From Sedimenticola thiotaurini (GTDB taxonomy: Bacteria > Pseudomonadota > Gammaproteobacteria > Chromatiales > Chromatiaceae), in assembly GCF_001007875.1 (NCBI RefSeq), contig NZ_CP011412.1, positions 1,674,001 to 1,738,000 of the forward strand: DNA of 64,000 bases, in the 5' to 3' direction. The position numbers were made by a program, and so were the translations under genes. Shown piece by piece: positions 44,854 through 54,396 of this stretch. The notes beneath the pieces were generated by a model that saw nothing but the letters and a program-made list of their open reading frames with translations, made no database searches and was not told where the DNA came from. Position 1 is the stretch's first letter. Each line of letters starts with the position of its first letter.

Positions 44854-45864
44854 TCATAGCGACCGTTCACCCTGAACCTTGAGCCGTTCCACTGCCCGGG
44901 TCATTTCCGGACCGTTCAGTACGGCATTGATTTTATTTGCATATTCCGGGTCAGTGGCATAACCGGCCCGCTGCAGTTCGGAGAAATAGGCCTGGCTGTT
45001 TTCAGCCGCTCCCAGCGCTTCGCTGTAACGGGGATTGGATTTCACGAAGTCGACATAGTCGTGAAAACTGTCCCGCAGCGATTCATAGGAACGGAAAGCG
45101 GCCCGCTTCTTCACCGCCGTACCCTCCTCGTACTCCAGGGTGTTGACGCTTACCCGATCACCTTCCCAACGGCTGTCCGCCTTGATGCCGAACAGGTTGT
45201 TGGAGAGCGCACCATCCGCAGAACGGATCAATTTTTTACCCCAGCCGGTCTCCAGCGCCGCCTGGGCCAACAGGGCCTGGGGTTTGAGACCGATCAGTTC
45301 CGCCGCCTCGGTGGCCCAGGGCCAGAGCTGCTCCACGAACTCCTGGGGACTCCAACGGCGCGGGTCGGGCTGGGCCGATTCAGCGGCAGATGGGGCAGCC
45401 GACCTCTTCTGCTGCACCTCGCCAACGGCCGTCACGGCAGCCTGATCGGTGTCGGATCCCCTGTTCGTGGTGCCGGCATCCAACGGGTTATACAGTTTGG
45501 CCGCCATGGCCAGCCGGTCATAATCCTGAATCGACTTACCGGCCTGGACCTTGTCCTCCTCCGCTTCGTCCCCACCACCCAGTTGCCGTTTGATCACGTC
45601 AGCCAGTCCGATACCACCGCTCTCGGAGAGATGGATAGCCAGCTGTTGGTCATACATATCCCGATAAAACAGGCTCTGCTCACTATCCATCAGCCCTTCG
45701 CCCAATCCGGCCTGACGCATGCTCTTCAGCATCTGCTGTACAAACAGGGATTCAAACTGGCGGGCCACCTGATCCAGCGAGCCCTGGGCATCCTCGGATG
45801 CCCGCGCCTTGAGCACCTTCAGCCCATCCATATTGGTATAGATTGAGGCACTGGCCAGATCCAT
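44854..45864 (-). CDS. flgJ: Flagellar rod-cap/peptidoglycan hydrolase FlgJ
   Basis: A 336-residue two-domain FlgJ. The N-terminal rod-binding domain (residues 30-95: ARQFESLFVQQMLKSMRQAG) is joined by a low-complexity linker to a C-terminal glucosaminidase domain (about 170-330: QALLAQAALETGWGKKL, with the catalytic Glu). It caps the rod and cuts peptidoglycan during rod growth in the periplasm. Its ATG overlaps the flgI stop codon (TGATG). Confidence 0.96.
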   Translation of the reverse strand: MDLASASIYTNMDGLKVLKARASEDAQGSLDQVARQFESLFVQQMLKSMRQAGLGEGLMDSEQSLFYRDMYDQQLAIHLSESGGIGLADVIKRQLGGGDEAEEDKVQAGKSIQDYDRLAMAAKLYNPLDAGTTNRGSDTDQAAVTAVGEVQQKRSAAPSAAESAQPDPRRWSPQEFVEQLWPWATEAAELIGLKPQALLAQAALETGWGKKLIRSADGALSNNLFGIKADSRWEGDRVSVNTLEYEEGTAVKKRAAFRSYESLRDSFHDYVDFVKSNPRYSEALGAAENSQAYFSELQRAGYATDPEYANKINAVLNGPEMTRAVERLKVQGERSL

Positions 45865-47024
45865 CAGATCACCACCAATTCCGCCTTGAGAGCGCCCGCC
45901 TGTTTCAGTGCTTCCAGGATCGCCACCAGGTCAGAAGGGGCAGCCCCCACCTGGTTGACCGCCCGCACCACTTCGTTCAGGGAGACACCGGGATTGAACA
46001 GGAACATGCGACTGCCACCCTCCGCCACACTGACTTCGGACTGGGGCACAACCGCCGTGGTCCCGCCGGAAAAGGCCTCCGGCTGGGATACCTGATCGTT
46101 TTCGCTGATGGTGACGGTCAGGCTGCCGTGGGAAACCGCAGCAGGTGACACCTGCACCTGGTTACTGATGACCACGGTGCCGGTGCGGGAGTTGACAATC
46201 ACCCGGGCTGCTACTTCGCCCGGCTTGACCGGTAGGTTCTCAATCAGGGAGACAAAACTGACCCGCTGATTGGGATCGATCGGGGTATTGACCCGGATAG
46301 AGGTGGCATCCAGGGCCCGTGCGGCACCCGGGCCAATCGCTTGGTTGATCGACTCCACCATCCGGTTGGCGGTGGTGAAGTCGCTCTCATGCAGGTTTAG
46401 GGTGAGGAAAGTACCCTGATTAAATCCTGAAGTGACCGTGCGCTCGACGGTGGCGCCATTGGGAATCCGGCCGACACTGGGGATATTGATGGTGATACTG
46501 GAGCCATCTGCGCCGGAGGCACTCAGGCCGCCCACCACCAGATTGCCCTGGGCAACGGCATAGACCCGGCCGTCGGCGCCCTTCAGGGGTGACATCAGCA
46601 GGGTGCCACCACGCAGACTCTTGGCATCGCCGATGGAGGAGACCGTCACATCAATCTTCTGCCCCGGCTTGGCAAACGCGGGCAAGTCGGCATTGATGGT
46701 GACTGCTGCGACATTCTTCGGATTGATACTGGTATCGGGGGGCACCACGATGCCGAGCTGGGTCAGCATGCTTTTCAGACTCTGCTCGGTGAAGGGTGAG
46801 GAACTGGTCTTGTCACCGGTGCCGTTCAGCCCCACCACCAGTCCGTAGCCAAGCAACTGGTTGGTCCGCACCCCGGCAATGGAGGCGAGATCCTTGATCC
46901 GCTCCGCCTGGGCCAGGCCGGAAAACAGCATCAATAGCAGCAGGCCCACCATTAAACGGGCCGACCGACGGCCGGTTTTCACTGTAATCGGATGGAACGC
47001 TGTAGCGTGTTTCATAGACTTCAC
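45864..47024 (-). CDS. flgI: Flagellar P-ring protein FlgI
   Basis: A 386-residue P-ring subunit. A signal peptide ([17 protein letters not shown], cleavage near residue 40) precedes [20 protein letters not shown] and [11 protein letters not shown], the conserved start of mature FlgI. It forms the peptidoglycan-level ring around the rod, with FlgA as chaperone. The N-region before the hydrophobic core is long (about 23 residues), so an internal Met4 start is possible. Confidence 0.96.
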   Translation of the reverse strand: MKSMKHATAFHPITVKTGRRSARLMVGLLLLMLFSGLAQAERIKDLASIAGVRTNQLLGYGLVVGLNGTGDKTSSSPFTEQSLKSMLTQLGIVVPPDTSINPKNVAAVTINADLPAFAKPGQKIDVTVSSIGDAKSLRGGTLLMSPLKGADGRVYAVAQGNLVVGGLSASGADGSSITINIPSVGRIPNGATVERTVTSGFNQGTFLTLNLHESDFTTANRMVESINQAIGPGAARALDATSIRVNTPIDPNQRVSFVSLIENLPVKPGEVAARVIVNSRTGTVVISNQVQVSPAAVSHGSLTVTISENDQVSQPEAFSGGTTAVVPQSEVSVAEGGSRMFLFNPGVSLNEVVRAVNQVGAAPSDLVAILEALKQAGALKAELVVI

Positions 47025-47735
47025 CTAAAAGGGCATCAGGGCGCTGATGAAGAAGCGGCCCAACCAGCCCATTACATTGGCATCGGCCACCGCACCATCG
47101 CCCACGTAGACGATGGTCGGGTCAGCCAGACGGGTGGAGAGTACGGTATTGCTGGCGTCTATATCCGCCGGGCGCACAATACCCGATACCCGCACATATT
47201 CATTACCCTGGTTTATGCCGATCCGTTTTTCACCCCGGACGATCAGATAGCCGTTGGGTAACACCTCGATGACAGTCACGGTAATGTCACCGGTCAGTTC
47301 ATTGTTCTGTTCACTTTCGCCATCACCACTGAAATCGTGCTCCGACTCCAGGGAGAAACCGAGATTGTTATTTGAGTTGCTGGCCAGCGGCAGAATTCCC
47401 GGCGCATTGAACTGGGCCGTGGTGCCCAGGATGGTCGGGTTGGTGATGATGTTGCTGTTGGATTTGCTCACATCTGTGGTGGCGCTCTTTTTCGCATCGG
47501 TCTTTTCCGCCAGCTTGATGGTCAGCATATCGCCCACCCGCCTGGCTCGCATATCCTCAAACCAGGAGTACTCGTAACCGGCCTGGTAGATAGCGCCATT
47601 GCCATCCGGCTTCGGTGCCGCCACGACAGGACGCACCGGGGCATACGCCGGGTCACGGACCGGCGCTGAGTTGCAACCGGCAAGGCCGGCGGCGGCCAGC
47701 GCCAGCAGGGTTAGGGAAAGGAGCCGATTCGTCAT
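47025..47735 (-). CDS. flgH: Flagellar L-ring lipoprotein FlgH
   Basis: A 236-residue L-ring subunit with a lipoprotein signal (LLALAAAGLAGC). It shows DMRARRVGDMLTIKLAE, NELTGDITVTVIEVLPNGYL and VSGIVRPADIDASNTV, all typical of FlgH. It forms the outer-membrane ring. The ATG at 47735 is preferred because AGGTGA lies 5 bases upstream; an in-frame GTG lies three codons earlier. It stops immediately before flgI starts. Confidence 0.95.
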   Translation of the reverse strand: MTNRLLSLTLLALAAAGLAGCNSAPVRDPAYAPVRPVVAAPKPDGNGAIYQAGYEYSWFEDMRARRVGDMLTIKLAEKTDAKKSATTDVSKSNSNIITNPTILGTTAQFNAPGILPLASNSNNNLGFSLESEHDFSGDGESEQNNELTGDITVTVIEVLPNGYLIVRGEKRIGINQGNEYVRVSGIVRPADIDASNTVLSTRLADPTIVYVGDGAVADANVMGWLGRFFISALMPF

Positions 47736-47750
47736 CTCAATCACCTGTGC

Positions 47751-48536
47751 TTAAAGCTGGTTACTCACGTAGGAGAGCATTTCATCGGTGGTGGCAATCG
47801 CCTTCGAGTTCATCTCGTAAGCGCGTTGGGTCTCAATCATGTTAACCATCTCCTCCACCACGTTGACGTTGGAGCTCTCCAGCGATCCCTGGTTAACGGT
47901 GCCGACTCCGTCGATACCCGGTGTGGCCGTGGTGGGGGCACCGCTGGCACCGGTTTCACGGAACAGGTTCTGGCCGATCGCCTCAAGTCCGGTCGGGTTG
48001 ATGAAATCAGCCAGCTCGATGTTACCAATCTGGGTCGGCGTGCTGTTTCCGGAGACCAGGGCGGAGACCACACCGTCAGTGGCGATGGTAATGCTCAGGG
48101 TGTCATCCGGTACTGTAATGGAGGGCTCCAGTGGATAGCCGTTGTTATCCACGATCTCCCCATCGGAACTCATGCCGAAGGAGCCGTCACGGGTGTAAAC
48201 GATGGAACCATCGGGGTGGAGGATCTGGAAGAAGCCGCGCCCCTGGATAGCGATATCCAGGGAGTTGCCGGTCTGCATGATATTGCCCTGGGTATGCAGC
48301 TTCTGGGTTGCCACGGTACGGACACCGGTACCAATAGCCAGACCGGAGGGCAGTTGGGTATCTTCCGATGACTGGGCACCGACCTGGCGGATGTTCTGGT
48401 AGATCAGATCTTCGAACGAGGCGCGATCCCGTTTGAACCCGGTGGTACTGACATTGGAAAGGTTATTGGATATGACCGCCATACGGGTCTGTTGCGCATC
48501 CAATCCTGTTTTTGCTATCCAGAGTGCGGGATACAT
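47751..48536 (-). CDS. flgG: Flagellar distal rod protein FlgG
   Basis: A 261-residue distal rod protein, the E. coli length (260). The N-terminus [20 protein letters not shown], the [15 protein letters not shown] motif and the C-terminus [20 protein letters not shown] are the rod/hook hallmarks. It forms the distal rod beneath the hook. Confidence 0.97.
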   Translation of the reverse strand: MYPALWIAKTGLDAQQTRMAVISNNLSNVSTTGFKRDRASFEDLIYQNIRQVGAQSSEDTQLPSGLAIGTGVRTVATQKLHTQGNIMQTGNSLDIAIQGRGFFQILHPDGSIVYTRDGSFGMSSDGEIVDNNGYPLEPSITVPDDTLSITIATDGVVSALVSGNSTPTQIGNIELADFINPTGLEAIGQNLFRETGASGAPTTATPGIDGVGTVNQGSLESSNVNVVEEMVNMIETQRAYEMNSKAIATTDEMLSYVSNQL

Positions 48537-48600
48537 GGGTTGTCATCCTCTTTTGTTGCTTTGCTTGCCTAAAATAAGTGCAATCCACGTGCCAACCAGA

Positions 48601-49341
48601 TTAACTCATGCGCATAATGCTGGCGGAAGATTCGTCGGTCTGCTCTGCGGTCTTCATCATCTTCACCTGCATCTCGAAGCGGCGTGAGAACTCGATCATA
48701 TCCACCATGGAGTCGACGATATTCACATTGCTGCTCTCCAGCGAGCCGGTGGCCAGTTGCACCTCTGCATCGGCCTCCAGCAGTTGGCCATCCTGTTGCC
48801 GCATCAGGCCATCCTCACCCTTCTCCATGCCATCCAGAGCAGGACCCACCATCTTGATCCGGTCGATCTCCGCCAACTCACCGGCACCCTGGCCAAGTGG
48901 TCGAATGGAGATAGTGCCATCGGAGGCAATCTCGATTTTTTCCGCCGGTGGGATGGCAATCGGCCCGCTATTGCCGATGACCGGCAAACCATTGCCGGTG
49001 GTCAGCAGGCCGTTGGCATCCACCTTGAGGTCGCCGCGCCGGGTGTAGGCTTCACTGCCATCCCGTGCCTGCACGGCAAACCAGCCGTCACCATTGATCG
49101 CCACATCCAGATCACGCCCGGTATGCACAATGGCGCCATGTTTGAAATCGATTCCGGGCCGCTCATCCATGCCGTAGACCCGGGTGGGAAAGCCATCGCC
49201 GAATACCGGCATGCTGCGGAACTGTTGCAGATCGGCCAGGAACCCCGGCGTACTGGCATTAGCCAGGTTGTTGCTGTTGGTCGACTGGGCCAACAGGGTC
49301 TCTTTGGCGCCGCTCATCGCAACATATAACATGCGATCCAT
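48601..49341 (-). CDS. flgF: Flagellar proximal rod protein FlgF
   Basis: A 246-residue rod protein. It has MLYVAMSGAKETLLAQSTNS, NNLANASTPGFLADLQQFR and a C-terminal VDSMVDMIEFSRRFEMQVKM, matching FlgF (251 residues in E. coli). It is paralogous to FlgG and lies directly upstream of it in the operon. Confidence 0.95.
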   Translation of the reverse strand: MDRMLYVAMSGAKETLLAQSTNSNNLANASTPGFLADLQQFRSMPVFGDGFPTRVYGMDERPGIDFKHGAIVHTGRDLDVAINGDGWFAVQARDGSEAYTRRGDLKVDANGLLTTGNGLPVIGNSGPIAIPPAEKIEIASDGTISIRPLGQGAGELAEIDRIKMVGPALDGMEKGEDGLMRQQDGQLLEADAEVQLATGSLESSNVNIVDSMVDMIEFSRRFEMQVKMMKTAEQTDESSASIMRMS

Positions 49342-49399
49342 TGTCTTCTCCTGTGAATTTCATCGGGGTGGGCAACAAAACCGGCCCACCCTGTCACGC

Positions 49400-50683
49400 T
49401 TAACGGATGTTGATGATCGTCTGGGTCACCGTATCGGCGGTGGTGATCACCTGGGCATTGGCCTGGTAGTTACGCTGTGCGGTGATCAGATTCACCAGCT
49501 GTTCGGCTATATCCACGTTGGAGTTTTCCAAACCACCCGACTGCACCAGACCGAAGTTGGAGGTACCCGCCTCACCCATCTGCACGTCGCCGGAGGCGTA
49601 GGTCTCCGCCCAACTGGTATCACCCTGTTGACTCAACCCTTGGGGATTATTGAATTTGGCTAACGCCAGCTTGCCCAACGCGGTGGACTGGCCATTGGTA
49701 AAGGTGGCCGAAACCACACCGGTATTATCCACATCCACGCCACTGAGCCGACCCGGTGCATAGCCATCCTGGGTCAGGTCATTGACGGAAAAAACCGAGC
49801 CAAACTGGGTACTGTTGTTCAGGTCAAAAGTGAGGCTCAGTGGATCCGCCCCAGTAATGGCAAAAGGATTGAACGCCAGTGTACCGGTGGCGGAGACACT
49901 GCCGGACCCGGCCACCAGTGCACCGGCCGTGTCAAAATTGACGGTGGCACTGGGGAAAGCGGCGGAGGAAGGCGCCGTAGTTGAACTGGCGGTTGGGGTA
50001 ACAATATTGCCGTCCACCGTGGTGTAGACATTCCACTGGTTCGCAGCCGCATCCGATTTACGGAAGTACATGGTCATGGTGTGGGCGGTACCCTGTGAAT
50101 CGTACACGGTGGTCGAGGTGGAGTTGTCATAGCTGGTGGCTATTGTGGGATCAAACAGCGTGGCAGCCGGCATGGCGGTCACGCTGGAGTCCAGGTTCAA
50201 AGATACATTGGCGCTGGTGGTTGCGGATGGTGCACCGGAAAGCGTGGGTAACTGGAGGTCGGTGGTAGCGCCGGTATTAAAATTCCCGGTGTTACCGATC
50301 GGGGCAAACACCTGCAACCGCTCGTTGGCATGATTAACCACATAACCATCCCGGTCGACCGTATAGGCACCGGCCCGGGTATAGGTGGTGTTGCCGGTAG
50401 AGTCCTGGAGGGTGAAGAATCCCTCCCCGTTCAGCGCCAGATCCAGACTGTTGGAGGTAAAATCCACGTTCCCCTGGCTGAACTGCTGCGCCACTCGGCT
50501 GACCCGTACACCCCGGCCGGCTGCTGTTGCGCTGACATCCTGGATGGAGTTGGCGTAGATGTCGGCAAACTCGGCACGGGACTGCTTGAAGCCGTTGGTG
50601 GCCGCGTTGGCGATGTTATGACCGGTCACTTCCAGATCGGTGGATGCGGCATCGAGTCCGCTCAATGCGATGCGAAAAGGCAT
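49400..50683 (-). CDS. flgE: Flagellar hook protein FlgE
   Basis: A 427-residue hook subunit. The N-terminus FRIALSGLDAASTDLEVTGH with NIANAATNGFKQSRA and the C-terminus VNLITAQRNYQANAQVITTA are conserved; the variable centre forms the outer hook domains. The ATG at 50683 has AGGAG 8 bases upstream; a TTG two codons earlier is the alternative. Confidence 0.96.
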   Translation of the reverse strand: MPFRIALSGLDAASTDLEVTGHNIANAATNGFKQSRAEFADIYANSIQDVSATAAGRGVRVSRVAQQFSQGNVDFTSNSLDLALNGEGFFTLQDSTGNTTYTRAGAYTVDRDGYVVNHANERLQVFAPIGNTGNFNTGATTDLQLPTLSGAPSATTSANVSLNLDSSVTAMPAATLFDPTIATSYDNSTSTTVYDSQGTAHTMTMYFRKSDAAANQWNVYTTVDGNIVTPTASSTTAPSSAAFPSATVNFDTAGALVAGSGSVSATGTLAFNPFAITGADPLSLTFDLNNSTQFGSVFSVNDLTQDGYAPGRLSGVDVDNTGVVSATFTNGQSTALGKLALAKFNNPQGLSQQGDTSWAETYASGDVQMGEAGTSNFGLVQSGGLENSNVDIAEQLVNLITAQRNYQANAQVITTADTVTQTIINIR

Positions 50684-50706
50684 ACTCAATTCTCCTCGTT
50701 AATTAA

Positions 50707-51387
50707 TCAGCGGATTTCCGCAACAGAACTAAATGAAATCGGACCCAGACCGGCCAGGTTAACCGACAGCTCCTGGCCTGCAGCACCGATACTGACGCTG
50801 TCCACCTTGGCCTCGATCAGGGTGTAGGGCGTTATACTCTCGCCGTCCACTTCGGCCTGCGCCGCGATCTGGTATTGACCCGGCTCTACCGCCTGGCCGC
50901 TCTCATCCAGACCGTCCCAGGTAAAGCTCACTTCACCTTTGGTCTGGGTACCGAGATGGATCTCCTTGACCAGCTCGCCCGAAGCATCTGAAATGCGTAC
51001 GGTTACATCACTGGCCGACTCGGTAACACCCACCACACCCTGGATGGTACCCCCCGCCTCCAGGTTGGCAGTGTTCAGCGGAGCCAACACGGTACGCCCG
51101 ACAATATTGGCCGCCTGCAGCGCCTGGTCAGAGATCATGGCATCGGAGAAACCGGCGAATGCGCTGTTTAACTCATCGATACCCGAAACCACCGAGAACT
51201 GGGAAATCTGGGTCGCCAGTTCGCTGTTCTCCATCGGCGAGAAGGGATCCTGGTAGGTCAGTTCAGTGACCATCAGCTCCAGAAAATCCTCCATACCCAG
51301 CTCATTGCTACTCTCTGTTTCGGTCTCACTGGAAAGGCCCAGTGCCTGATAAATCTGCTCATTAGTAATTGCAGTGGTGCTGCTCAT
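50707..51387 (-). CDS. flgD: Flagellar hook-cap protein FlgD
   Basis: A 226-residue hook assembly cap. MEDFLELMVTELTYQDPFSP and MENSELATQISQFSVVSGID are the FlgD N-terminal signatures; the C-terminal half (TWDGLDESGQAVEPGQYQI) is the FLG-type Ig-like domain. It caps the hook until FlgE assembly is complete. Confidence 0.96.
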   Translation of the reverse strand: MSSTTAITNEQIYQALGLSSETETESSNELGMEDFLELMVTELTYQDPFSPMENSELATQISQFSVVSGIDELNSAFAGFSDAMISDQALQAANIVGRTVLAPLNTANLEAGGTIQGVVGVTESASDVTVRISDASGELVKEIHLGTQTKGEVSFTWDGLDESGQAVEPGQYQIAAQAEVDGESITPYTLIEAKVDSVSIGAAGQELSVNLAGLGPISFSSVAEIR

Positions 51388-51399
51388 GGGACGGCTCCT

Positions 51400-51813
51400 T
51401 TATTCACCGAGTCGCAAAGTAGCGACCATCAACTGTTTGGCGGTATTTACCACTTCGACATTGCTTTGATAGGAACGCGAAGCGGATATCATGTTGGCCA
51501 TCTCCTCTACCGGGTTCACATTGGGCCGGAAGATATAGCCCTCCTCGTTGGCTTGGGGATGATCCGGCGCATACTCCATGCTGGGCGGGGCCTCGCTCTC
51601 AACAATGCCCCGCACCTGAACCCCCACAGCCGGCGCATCGGGATTGAACTGATTCAGCAAGGCACTGAAGACCGGCTGACGTGCCCGATAGGTCTCATCG
51701 ATACTGCTGCTGACACTGTCCACATTGGCCATGTTGCTGGCCACGGTGTTGAGCCGCAGGGTTTGCGCGGTCATACCGCTGGCGGCTGTATCAAAAATCT
51801 TGAACATTGACAT
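51400..51813 (-). CDS. flgC: Flagellar proximal rod protein FlgC
   Basis: A 137-residue rod protein (E. coli 134). It reads FKIFDTAASGMTAQTLRLNT, VASNMANVDSVSS and, near the C-terminus, VEEMANMISASRSYQSNVEV. The start lies 3 bases after the flgB stop, so translation is coupled. Confidence 0.96.
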   Translation of the reverse strand: MSMFKIFDTAASGMTAQTLRLNTVASNMANVDSVSSSIDETYRARQPVFSALLNQFNPDAPAVGVQVRGIVESEAPPSMEYAPDHPQANEEGYIFRPNVNPVEEMANMISASRSYQSNVEVVNTAKQLMVATLRLGE

Positions 51814-51815
51814 GA

Positions 51816-52205
51816 TTATTGCCCCGTAATTGCTTTCTTGAGGGTTTGGATGGTGCCGCCAAGGAAGCGCAGGCTGGCCTGGTACTGCAGCGCGTTCTCC
51901 GCAAAGGCGGTATGCTCAAGCTGACTGTCCACCGTGTTGCCATCCAGGCTCGGCTGGGTCGGTATGCGGTAGGCCATCTCGCTGGGCGAGATGACGCCAT
52001 CGTCCAGCGGAATGTGGCGCTGGTGGGTGGTGGTCAGGGTGGACTCCCCGGCTACCTGCTGCCGGAGCACTTCGTGGAAGTCGAAATCCCGCGCCTTGTA
52101 GCCCGGGGTATCCGCATTGGCGATGTTACCGGCCAGCACCTCAGCACGCTTTGCATGCAGCTGAAGTGCCTGGGCATGGATTCCTAATAACTTGTCAAAA
52201 CTCAT
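51816..52205 (-). CDS. flgB: Flagellar proximal rod protein FlgB
   Basis: A 129-residue rod protein and first gene of the flgB-L operon. It has LLGIHAQALQLHAKRAEVLA, NIANADTPGYKARDFDF and a C-terminal ENALQYQASLRFL. The ATG at 52205 matches family starts; the frame is open 17 codons upstream, across the promoter. A sigma-54-type element lies about 35 bases upstream. Confidence 0.95.
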   Translation of the reverse strand: MSFDKLLGIHAQALQLHAKRAEVLAGNIANADTPGYKARDFDFHEVLRQQVAGESTLTTTHQRHIPLDDGVISPSEMAYRIPTQPSLDGNTVDSQLEHTAFAENALQYQASLRFLGGTIQTLKKAITGQ

Positions 52206-52240
52206 TGGTCTGCTTCCTGGTTGTTCCCGGAAACTACTAA

Positions 52241-52256
52241 GCAGACAATGTGCCAA
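52241..52256 (-). promoter_or_regulatory. Sigma-54 promoter of the flgB operon
   Basis: On the minus strand TTGGCAC-N5-CTGC has the invariant GG and GC 10 bases apart, matching the sigma-54 consensus TTGGCAC-N5-TTGC except one base. It lies 36 bases before the flgB ATG. An AT-rich tract (52256-52310) and two direct repeats lie upstream, as expected of an activator-dependent promoter. Confidence 0.75.
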
Positions 52257-52315
52257 ATTTTTATTTAATTGTTTTTAAAGGATTTATTTAACATTGTTGG
52301 AAAAATAACCGGGAA

Positions 52316-52346
52316 AGCGGCAAACGGAGACCGCCTCAGCGGCAAA
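52316..52346 (-). repeat. Direct repeats upstream of the flgB sigma-54 promoter
   Basis: The 9-mer AGCGGCAAA (plus-strand reading) occurs at 52316-52324 and 52338-52346, 22 bases apart, i.e. two helical turns on the same face. They sit about 60-90 bases upstream of the sigma-54 element, the usual place for enhancer-binding protein sites. Binding by a FleQ/FlrC-type activator is inference. Confidence 0.5.
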
Positions 52347-52437
52347 GGGTAACCGGGAACAGGCAAGGAGGGAGGGAGGCTGAGAATACTCAGCTGCAGC
52401 CAAAGTGACACGTGTCGGGCACAGGGTATCGGTCAGG

Positions 52438-53280
52438 CTACTTCAGGCGGTAGGCGATTCCGCCCAGTTTACTCACCATCTCGAACCGATCAGTATGGGC
52501 CGACAGGGACTCTGTGGAGCCGAGAAACAGGTAGCCACCCGGATTCAGCACCCCGGCCATGCGATTAATGATGTCGCGCTTCTGTTCGCTGGAGAAGTAG
52601 ATCAGCACATTGCGGCAGAATATCACGTCGAAACGCCCCATCATTTCGTAGCCCCGGGTCAGGTTAAGCTCACGAAAACTGACCCGCTTACGGATCTCCG
52701 GCTTCACCTCCAGACAATCACCATTAACATTAAAATAGCGCGCCTGCTGTTCCAGGGTCAGCCCCCGAGATGCCGACATACCACAATAGACACCCTTTCT
52801 GGCCTCTTTCAGTACCGTGGAGGAGATATCGGTTGCAACCACATCCACTCCCCCAGGCAAGACTCCGGGATTGGCCCGTTGATAGTCCTGTACCACCATG
52901 CTCAGGTTATACGCCTCCTGACCATAGGAGCAGGCCGCCGACCAGATACGGATGGCGTGGCTGTGACGGGCCTTGATCTCCGGGCAGACCATCTCCTGAA
53001 GCATGCGAAAATGGGACATATCACGAAACCAGAAGGTCTCATTGGTGGTCATGGCGTCGATGATGCCCGCCCGCAGGCTGGGATTACGGTTGCTGTTGAG
53101 CTGCTCCAGCAACTGTCCGACAGTGCTGATGCCGTAGTCACGCATCAATCCACCAAGACGACTGGAAACCAGGTACTCCTTCCCCGCACCCAGTACAATG
53201 CCGCAGGCATTTTCAAGAAATTTCCGAAATGCCTCATAGTCACCCGGTGACAGCATATTTTGACTCGCCAGTGACTGCAA
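52438..53280 (-). CDS. cheR: Chemotaxis protein methyltransferase CheR
   Basis: A 280-residue CheR that methylates glutamates on chemoreceptors using S-adenosylmethionine. It has an N-terminal helical domain (YEAFRKFLENACGIVLG) and a C-terminal Rossmann-type domain with IWSAACSYGQEAYNLSM, DVVATDISSTVL, FDVIFCRNVLIYF and GYLFLGSTESL. The SAM-binding motif, usually CSTGEEPYS, here reads CSYGQEAYN. The start may be the TTG at 53280 or the ATG at 53256, neither with a strong site. It follows cheV by 27 bases. Confidence 0.93.
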   Translation of the reverse strand: MQSLASQNMLSPGDYEAFRKFLENACGIVLGAGKEYLVSSRLGGLMRDYGISTVGQLLEQLNSNRNPSLRAGIIDAMTTNETFWFRDMSHFRMLQEMVCPEIKARHSHAIRIWSAACSYGQEAYNLSMVVQDYQRANPGVLPGGVDVVATDISSTVLKEARKGVYCGMSASRGLTLEQQARYFNVNGDCLEVKPEIRKRVSFRELNLTRGYEMMGRFDVIFCRNVLIYFSSEQKRDIINRMAGVLNPGGYLFLGSTESLSAHTDRFEMVSKLGGIAYRLK

Positions 53281-53307
53281 TATAGTTATCCATTCCTTTG
53301 ATGTTGG

Positions 53308-54261
53308 CTACGCCTGTTGAGAGGAGCGAGCCTTCAACTCCTCCTTATGCTCCTTAAGACGCGCCTGGACCACACGGGCCAGCTCGTCCGGATCAAATTT
53401 AGCCAAGAACGAATTGGCCCCTACTTTTTCAATCATGCTCTGGTTAAACACGCCACTCAGTGAAGTATGGAGTATAACCGGCAAATTGGCGAGTTCCGGA
53501 TCCTTGCGGATCTCCGTAGTCAGAGTGTAACCATCCATCACGGGCATCTCCACATCCGAAATAATCAGGGAGAGAAAATCAGATACTCGGCGCCCCTCGT
53601 TGCTCCATGCCTTGAGTTGATCCAACGCCTGCTTGCCATCGTTGCAGATGGTGGCCATCACACCCAGCCGGTCCAGTACCCGTTTTACCTGCTTACGGGC
53701 TACGGCGGAGTCATCAGCCACCAGTATGTGTTGGGTCTCATCGATCGCCTCCTCGTCAATCACACCCTCGGACACCTCCTCGGGCAGGGCGACGATCTCA
53801 CTCAACACCTTCTCCACGTCAATGATTTCCACCAGGTCATTATCGATCCGAGTGACGGCCGTCATGTAACTCTCTTTCGCCGCACCCCTGGGGGGCGGGA
53901 GAATCTCCGTCCAGTTCATGTTCACAATTCGATCAACCGAACCCACCAGGAACCCCTGCACCCTGCAGTTGTACTCAGTGATGACAACAAAACGCCCTTC
54001 GGTACTATCCAGCGGCGCACCACCGATGGCGTGGGAGAGATCCACGACCGGAATGGTTTTGCCGCGCATATTGGCAACGCCCCGTACTACCGGGTGAGAG
54101 CCGGGCAACTGGGTCAGGGGCGGGCACTGGATAACCTCTTGCACTTTGAACACATTAATACCAAACCGCTGCTCCCCAGCCAGCCGAAACAGCAGCAGTT
54201 CCAGCCGGTTTCTGCCCGCCAGCCTGGTTCGTTGATCCACACCGTCAAGAACGCCTGCCAT
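53308..54261 (-). CDS. cheV: Chemotaxis coupling protein CheV
   Basis: A 317-residue CheV: an N-terminal CheW-like domain (ELLLFRLAGEQRFGINVFKV, RGVANMRGKTIPVVDL) fused to a C-terminal response-regulator receiver (ILVADDSAVARKQVKRVL, LIISDVEMPVMDGYTL with the phosphoacceptor Asp, HTSLSGVFN). It couples receptors to CheA and may buffer phosphate. The ATG at 54261 begins MAGVLDGVDQRTRL, as in relatives. A FliA promoter lies upstream and cheR follows, so the two form an operon. Confidence 0.95.
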   Translation of the reverse strand: MAGVLDGVDQRTRLAGRNRLELLLFRLAGEQRFGINVFKVQEVIQCPPLTQLPGSHPVVRGVANMRGKTIPVVDLSHAIGGAPLDSTEGRFVVITEYNCRVQGFLVGSVDRIVNMNWTEILPPPRGAAKESYMTAVTRIDNDLVEIIDVEKVLSEIVALPEEVSEGVIDEEAIDETQHILVADDSAVARKQVKRVLDRLGVMATICNDGKQALDQLKAWSNEGRRVSDFLSLIISDVEMPVMDGYTLTTEIRKDPELANLPVILHTSLSGVFNQSMIEKVGANSFLAKFDPDELARVVQARLKEHKEELKARSSQQA

Positions 54262-54293
54262 CTCTAATTCCTCTCTGTTTTCCCTGTCCCATA

Positions 54294-54320
54294 TTAGCGA
54301 CCTAGAGACCGATTGCTTTA
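54294..54320 (-). promoter_or_regulatory. FliA (sigma-28) promoter of cheV-cheR
   Basis: On the minus strand TAAA (54317-54320) and GTCGCTAA (54294-54301) are separated by exactly 15 bases; 6 of 8 bases of the -10 match GCCGATAA. It lies 33 bases before the cheV ATG. Confidence 0.65.
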
Positions 54321-54380
54321 GGAGCAGCACCAGCCCCCGCTACCTGACAGCCCCGGAAAGCTCCCAGCCACAGGATATTC

Positions 54381-54396
54381 AGGCATGTATTTTGCA
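54381..54396 (+). promoter_or_regulatory. Sigma-54 promoter of flgA
   Basis: AGGCAT-N5-TTGCA, with the invariant GG and GC 10 bases apart. It lies 52 bases before the flgA ATG at 54448 and 60 bases from the divergent cheV FliA promoter. Confidence 0.7.

Noticed and set aside
52405-53250. 281-codon plus-strand open frame across cheR
   Set aside because: It is antisense to cheR, which carries all conserved CheR motifs.
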